DNA from: Cristatella mucedo
Taxonomy: Eukaryota; Bryozoa; Phylactolaemata; Cristatellidae
Direction: 5' to 3'
DNA length: 64,000 nt
Assembly (NCBI GenBank): GCA_009760855.2
Contig: WPIO01000004.1
Coordinates: 11,854,501-11,918,500 of the forward strand
The position numbers were made by a program, and so were the translations under genes. Shown here piece by piece: positions 59,448 through 64,000 of the stretch. The notes beneath the pieces are model-generated. The model ran no database searches. It was not told the DNA's origin and was given only the letters and a program-made list of their open reading frames with translations. How positions within the stretch are numbered: the stretch's first letter is position 1; the number at the start of each line of letters is the position of its first letter.

Positions 59448-59665
59448 GCAATCCTACCGGAAGCTACGACCGCATATCGACAGCTTTAGCTGCGGGACTT
59501 TTCTCCAGCATCGCACTTTTGGCAATAACTTTCAGTATAGTATGCAGTATAATTTGCCTGAAGTCTGAGCCGAAGACATCGCCAGCTGTGTCAAATCAAA
59601 GTACAATACGGGTTTCTTATGGGAAACGGCTAGCTACGGACTATGCAGAGTCTGAAAATCGTTGA
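59448..59665 (+). CDS. Last exon: transmembrane helix and cytoplasmic tail
   Basis: The acceptor CTTTGCACCGCTGTAG at 59447 enters in phase 1, matching the stalk donor. The frame encodes a short juxtamembrane stretch (NPTGSYDRIST), a single hydrophobic helix with core ALAAGLFSSIALLAITF followed by SIVCSIIC, a positive stop-transfer Lys, and a tail of about 34 residues, to TGA at 59663-59665. This is the classic type I C-terminus. The tail has two tyrosines (VSYGKR and TDYAES), neither in a standard ITIM or ITAM. A 74-codon ORF in another frame (59662-59886) starts right at the stop, so a frameshift in the tail is possible. No clear AATAAA was seen just downstream. Confidence 0.65.
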
Positions 59666-59886
59666 CATCTTGCTTTCAACTTGAGACCAAAGCTGGCGCA
59701 ATAACTTCGCTTTATCAAAAGAATTTTGGAGAGCGTTTAGATAAAAACCCTATGCTTGAAATATTTGACAATATTAATCTATTTATTTTGTCAGGAGGAA
59801 CATATTTATGGAAGAATCATGAATATTTTGGAAGCTCTTATGAAATTGAGAAACCAGCCGAAGTAGTATGTCCACTGGAAGTTTAA
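59662..59886 (+). CDS. Overlapping ORF, possible frame-shifted continuation of tail
   Basis: The ORF opens at 59656, overlaps the TGA of the transmembrane exon, and runs to TAA at 59884-59886 in a different frame. Its product is Lys/Glu/Asn/Tyr-rich with motifs NPML and YEIE, which would suit a cytoplasmic tail. It has no convincing acceptor of its own. It could be the true tail displaced by a one-base change (assembly error or null allele), or a chance ORF in AT-rich DNA; many ORFs of this size in this window are clearly chance. Confidence 0.2.
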   Translation: MTSCFQLETKAGAITSLYQKNFGERLDKNPMLEIFDNINLFILSGGTYLWKNHEYFGSSYEIEKPAEVVCPLEV

Positions 59887-60514
59887 ATATTCTATCTATA
59901 AGCATTGATCTTTGCGTGTAATCGTAGCCTTTCTGAGATTCTATCAAACTCCGCTAATGAAGCCTTTATGAAAGAATAATGACAACTATAAGTTTTATAT
60001 AATGCCCTGAGCGATGTGAATCTCTTTCTTGGCCCTCTAAATTTTCTGGACTTATTCTTATCCCCCGGCTTGAATTTTCTTTGCAGGTAATTAATTATTC
60101 TATAAATCGTACGTTATTTAAATGCTCAAAAGGATTTAAATATATCATTGCTCTAAAAGTGGCAAGAAAAAACAACAAAAACTGACAAGGCACAAAGAGT
60201 ATGCAGCTTTTGCATAAATGTTTCTATTTATTGTACCTTAGAGTGCTTGCTTTGGCATGTGTGCATACATGCACTTATGTAACCCCAATCAGCCGAAAGG
60301 ACTTAATAAGTGCTTTGCTGGAAACTTTTTTCTATAGCACTCCTAAAGCCAAAGACACTTTTGGTGCGTCTTCAGTAAGCAACAGACTCCATCTCACTCC
60401 AAAGGGAGAATGATTGAAGCCTAGATGAGTCGGTGTGACAGTCTAGAAGTGAATAGCGGCCAGTACGGCTTTCAATAGTGCATCTGAGTTACCTGGGTGA
60501 GTGAAGAAGGTCAC

Positions 60515-61017
60515 TTTAGGTCACATCATTCTTTCGCTCCAGCCTATCTCTCAGATATACTCCCCCATCAGGCCAAGCATCGTACCATTCGCTTTTCGGA
60601 ATCCAACAGTCTACAAATACCTCGTACAAACCTCAAATCCTTTGGAGACCGTGCATTTAGTTCGTATGCTCCCAAAGCATAGAACTTCCTCCCGACCTGC
60701 GTCATAAAATCCCCTGACCTGACCACATTTAAAAAGAACTTAAAAACACACCTCTTTAGGACAGTATTCAGTGGGTCCCTGTGAATCGTCCTTGATGTGC
60801 TTGTGCGTGCTGACACTGTGCATGCTGACACTAACCACATTTGCATGCTGACCCAGTGCATGTCACCCCTAACCTTGTTGTTCATTTTGTTTGCTTATCA
60901 AGCATGATATTACTCACCATTCAATTGCATTTCCCTTTGCAGCAAATTATAAGCGCCTAGAGAGAGATTGAGTTCTCTGAGGGCACTTTATCAAGTGCAT
61001 TATTATTATTATTAATA
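60515..61017 (+). mobile_element. Young L2-type LINE copy
   Basis: Begins at TTTAGGTCACATCATTCTTT, almost the same 5' truncation point as the copy at 49585. It carries the final RT codons (APAYLSDILPHQAKH, LKSFGDRAFSSYAPKA), the 3' UTR, a perfect hairpin and (ATT)n at 60998-61017. A stop after APKA shows minor decay. Confidence 0.88.
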
Positions 61018-61179
61018 TTTTAAGATGTCGATGAGTGAGAATTGTAGGGGTGAGTGCGTAACGACATGTGTGCAAGCAGCTGCTTGCTTTCAAATTTATC
61101 GATGGATACGCTTAACTCCGTCTGCAACAGCAATGCCAGAGCAGCATACGGTTGTAATGCTGTACATCGACCATAATAT

Positions 61180-61312
61180 ATCTCATTTTTAGAGTGCCCT
61201 TAGAGAGCTAAATCTCTATCCAGGTGCTGCTGTGCATGTGCCGCAGGGCTCGAGCCTGGCGACAGCAGCTGTTATAAGCGAGCGCTTTACCCGTGGGCCT
61301 AGCCAGAACAGC
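61180..61312 (-). mobile_element. SINE family 2 copy
   Basis: On the minus strand: GTTCTGGCTAGGCCCACGGG, GCTCGAGCCCTGCGGC and the 3' end CACCTGGATAGAGATTTAGC...TCTAAGGGCACT, a close match to the LINE hairpin. Confidence 0.7.
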
Positions 61313-63671
61313 TATGACTTTCTTAAAAGACATCGTGGCTTTTGATGACCGATCATGGGATATGCATGCAAACCAAAGGTAGATCGATAGCCTCTCTGCA
61401 ATTAGCACTAATATAAAACTACAACATTCGTTATACGTAGGCTTAGGAATCACACGCATTCGCAGGAATTTCAATCTTAAAAGCTGGAGAATATTTCTTC
61501 TGTTTTAATGCTGAATTTTCAGTTTATGCTTTACTTTTTCATTCAGCTTTAATGATGGCCGAGGTTTTTGCCATTTTGGATATTTGCAAGCATTCAGCAA
61601 AATTACTTGTTTGTTAACAAGGAGGCAACGTAAAATTAATCAATTAAGCCGGAATTCATCTACCGTAAACTTACGAAGCATTTTAATGCATGATAGCGGC
61701 ATGAAAACAGTGTGTATGCAATGTGTGCCATTAAAAATGCTCTGATAAGTTCAAAGCGACAGTCTTAGACACTGATTTACATTCATCATCCTCAACTAAA
61801 GACCTTAAATCTAATATTACAGATTTAATTTAGCATTGCTGGTTTGAATATAGCTGCAATTTTTAATTGCATTAAGCACTGATTAAATAGGACATTAGAT
61901 TATTCTAAATTAAAAATGATTGTAGACCATACCATTTTGCATAGAGGAAGTAATCACTGCAGAGAGCAAGATGCAACGAAGGCAACTAATGGAAGCCCTG
62001 AACTCAGGCGACAGGTGACTGTGGACTGAAAAGAGGTTAGTGCTGCCTAGACAAAATAAAAATAATCTGACTTCGTGCAAGCCTATTCTTTGTGGTCACA
62101 ACGATAAGGATCGACACGGTCACGGCTGCCTTTACGTACCAAAGTAGCTTTTTGAACGGTCATCTGCATTCAGTCGAAAGCCAGTAAAACTCTCTGAGCA
62201 GTTGTTTTAGAATTTTACTTAGAATGGACACTTGCTCTTCAAAGGCTGCTTTCCATTTTCTGTTCGCTTTTGTCGGGCGGCATTTCCAAAATAGGTTTAG
62301 ACTAAACAGCCTTAATTTTGGTTTGCTTATCTGCTTGAATCCGATTTAACACAGTGTGCAGGGTCCAGCGAAAGATCGTCTAATTTTGCGATGCAAGACG
62401 TTATCTTAAGCCTCGAAAAATTATCGCTCGGCTTTTGGCTTCCACGGATTTCCGTTTAGCTTTTTTGCTCTCACATCCTTTGCTTACACATAGTCATGCC
62501 TAGAGTGCTCGGTCGGTTTCCAGATACCTCTCGCGACAGAAACAAAAGCCTATCAGTAATTGTAAATGCAATGAAACTAAAACGTATAGAGTCTGACTCC
62601 AAAGCCAAATAGAGAACTGACGAGAATTTCACAACTCCAAGAAAATTTCAGAAAATGCAGATATTATTACTTAATATCAGATGAAATAATAACAGGACTA
62701 AAAATTAGCATTGCCCTTAGCAAAAATAAATCTCTTTCCAAGTATTTTATGTTTTCTTGAAAGTAAGCATATCAATTGGTCAATGAAAACGCTTGAAATT
62801 TTGGATGTAACAAATTGCCGCGAGCCATTGCAATCTAATCTAATTAAGCCGCAATCTTCCCAAAATTGGCTTAAAGCAGCTAATATTTGAGTGCATATTA
62901 GAAGGCAAATTTTTGAAAGGTGCCTACGAAATTCTACACACTGCTCAAGGGCATCCACAAGCAAATGAGCTGCAGAGGCAAGGCATTCACCAAAATCCAC
63001 TTCGACACAGCTCTGCATGAATCCATCATATCTCCGAGGTTTTGTTCAAGTGTATCCACATAATATTCAGGCGTCCCCAAGCAATTTCTCACGCACTTCG
63101 CTACAATCCACCACAATAGAGGTGACCAATACCACAGTATACTATAATCGGCCGGAAATAGACCGGACATTGGAAGCATGAAACTCCAATTCTAATTGCA
63201 TATTACAGTGCACTTTGTGTAACGCGTACCCTCAAAAGTTCATGCTATAGGGCCAGGCGCTCTCTTGGACAATGCGCTGACCAGGGCTACTAATAAAATC
63301 CACCTCAATCCCGACCACAAATCTAGAACGATGACAAACTAAAACAGATTACCTAAATGCCCTTGAAGGAAGCTTCAATAACGATCGCATATTCTAGCAC
63401 GTTTTGATTCAAAATAAAGCATTCAAAGATTTTTCTACGAATTGTAAACGAGAATAGACTGAGATAGGCGAAGCAACAACCGCAACATGTTCCAATCCTA
63501 TTCGAACTATTAAAAAGCCTTGGGCACACTGATAGACTTCAAAGTGCAGCATAGTGACATGATAATCCAAGATACCAATTGATACCAAGATGATAAGCCT
63601 CCAGCAGCATAACGCTGCTGCGACAAATGGTGCTTATACATAGAGATAGGTCAGTTTACCCGATTTTAGGG
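61313..63671. other. Downstream of predicted gene, no gene recognised
   Basis: Two overlapping minus-strand frames at 63179-62698 (81 and 106 codons) are the longest open stretch here. They have Cys/Leu-rich products of no known family and no clear splice or start context. Otherwise nothing is assigned. Confidence 0.35.
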
Positions 63672-63818
63672 GGTTTTGACCCCGGTGTTTTAGCCCCCGG
63701 AAAGTTGGACCCGGACGGTTCATCAAGGGATGTTTCAACCACGGAGGATTCGAACCAGGGTTGTTCGACCAAAGGATTCTTCGACCCTAGGGCGAATCGA
63801 CTGCATTAGTTTCGACCA
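63672..63818 (+). repeat. Degenerate minisatellite, about 14-17 bp unit
   Basis: About ten successive units of the form TTCGACCC(A/G)GGG follow one another: TTTTGACCCCGG, TTTTAGCCCCCGG, TTGGACCCGGACGG, TTTCAACCACGGAGG, TTCGAACCAGGG, TTCGACCAAAGG, TTCGACCCTAGGG, TTTCGACCA. Spacing varies between 13 and 17 bp. It is GC-rich against an AT-rich background. Confidence 0.6.
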
Positions 63819-64000
63819 CTCCTGACTATGGAGTATACATGAATAATAAACAGCTTTGGAAGTTACCAATAACGTTTAATCCCTTACTTGGCTGTTACAA
63901 GACACACCTTGTTAAGAAAAATTAGTTAAGCAAGTTAAACCTGTGATCACCTGAAATGTGCATCAACACGTGTTTCAATTCAGTATTCATATGAGCAATT

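Larger units (their letters stand above)
2139..59665 (+). other. Predicted gene span: modular type I membrane protein
   Basis: This is the inferred span of one gene assembled from exons at 2139-2205, 11015-11455, 13950-14015, 24631-25071, 44414-44833 and 59448-59665. Every internal border is phase 1, so all internal exons are multiples of three and any can be skipped without loss of frame. Signal peptide, extracellular modules, Ser/Thr stalk, transmembrane helix and tail occur in the right order on one strand. This layout is known for animal surface receptors and adhesion proteins. Introns would be about 8.8, 2.5, 10.6, 19.3 and 14.6 kb, filled with repeats. The alternative is two tandem paralogues, each only partly found here. 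Exon joining is inference, as no transcript was available. Confidence 0.6.

Noticed and set aside
62698-63179. Minus-strand gene from two overlapping ORFs
   Set aside because: The frames differ, the products match nothing known, and no start or splice context supports them.
1-64000. CRISPR arrays, bacterial operons, riboswitches
   Set aside because: Repeat types, splice borders and composition are those of an animal nuclear genome; no direct-repeat/spacer array is present.

Overview
The window is animal nuclear DNA, most likely from an invertebrate; I cannot name the species. It shows introns with GT/AG borders, tRNA-headed SINEs, many 5'-truncated non-LTR retrotransposons ending in (ATT)n, DNA-transposon relics and long (AC)n/(AT)n microsatellites. 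There are no operons, no ribosome binding sites and no long intact ORFs.

The main result is a gene that no single ORF reveals. On the + strand, six separate open stretches have good splice borders and share one intron phase (phase 1). In order they are: a signal-peptide exon (2139-2205); a 441-nt exon for a six-cysteine module (11015-11455); a 66-nt linker exon (13950-14015); a second 441-nt exon clearly paralogous to the first (24631-25071); a 420-nt Ser/Thr/Pro-rich stalk exon (44414-44833); and a final exon with a transmembrane helix, short cytoplasmic tail and stop (59448-59665). Joined, they predict a type I membrane glycoprotein of about 550 residues spread over 57.5 kb, with only about 1.65 kb coding. 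I do not recognise the module. Whether this is one gene or parts of two tandem paralogues cannot be settled from sequence alone.

The rest is mostly repeats inside the introns. One L2/CR1-type LINE family supplies more than twenty fragments on both strands. They share a 3' hairpin (AGCGCC...GGCGCT) and an (ATT)n tail, and several are nested in each other. SINE family 1 (about 11 copies) has a tRNA-like head and an ATTT-type tail. SINE family 2 (six copies) has a Leu/Ser-tRNA-like head and, in five copies, the same 3' hairpin as the LINE, the expected sign of a SINE mobilised by that LINE. Other relics are a pogo/Tigger-type element with TA target sites (32170-33111), two hAT-like ends, a 475-bp foldback element (47629-48103), a degenerate multi-copy invertebrate element with an LFIDSS motif (9300-10680), RT relics of other LINE families, and a broken FkbM-methyltransferase-like relic (43625-44040).

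Region by region: 0-2 kb LINE relic and signal exon; 2-11 kb intron with hAT end, microsatellite and LFIDSS relic; 11-14 kb module 1 and linker around an old LINE; 14-24.6 kb intron with LINE/SINE nests; 24.6-25.1 kb module 2; 25-44 kb large intron with L2 copies, Tigger and a GC-rich block; 44.4-44.8 kb stalk; 45-59 kb intron with SINE2, foldback element and LINEs; 59.4-59.7 kb last exon; 60-64 kb downstream repeats and a degenerate minisatellite.
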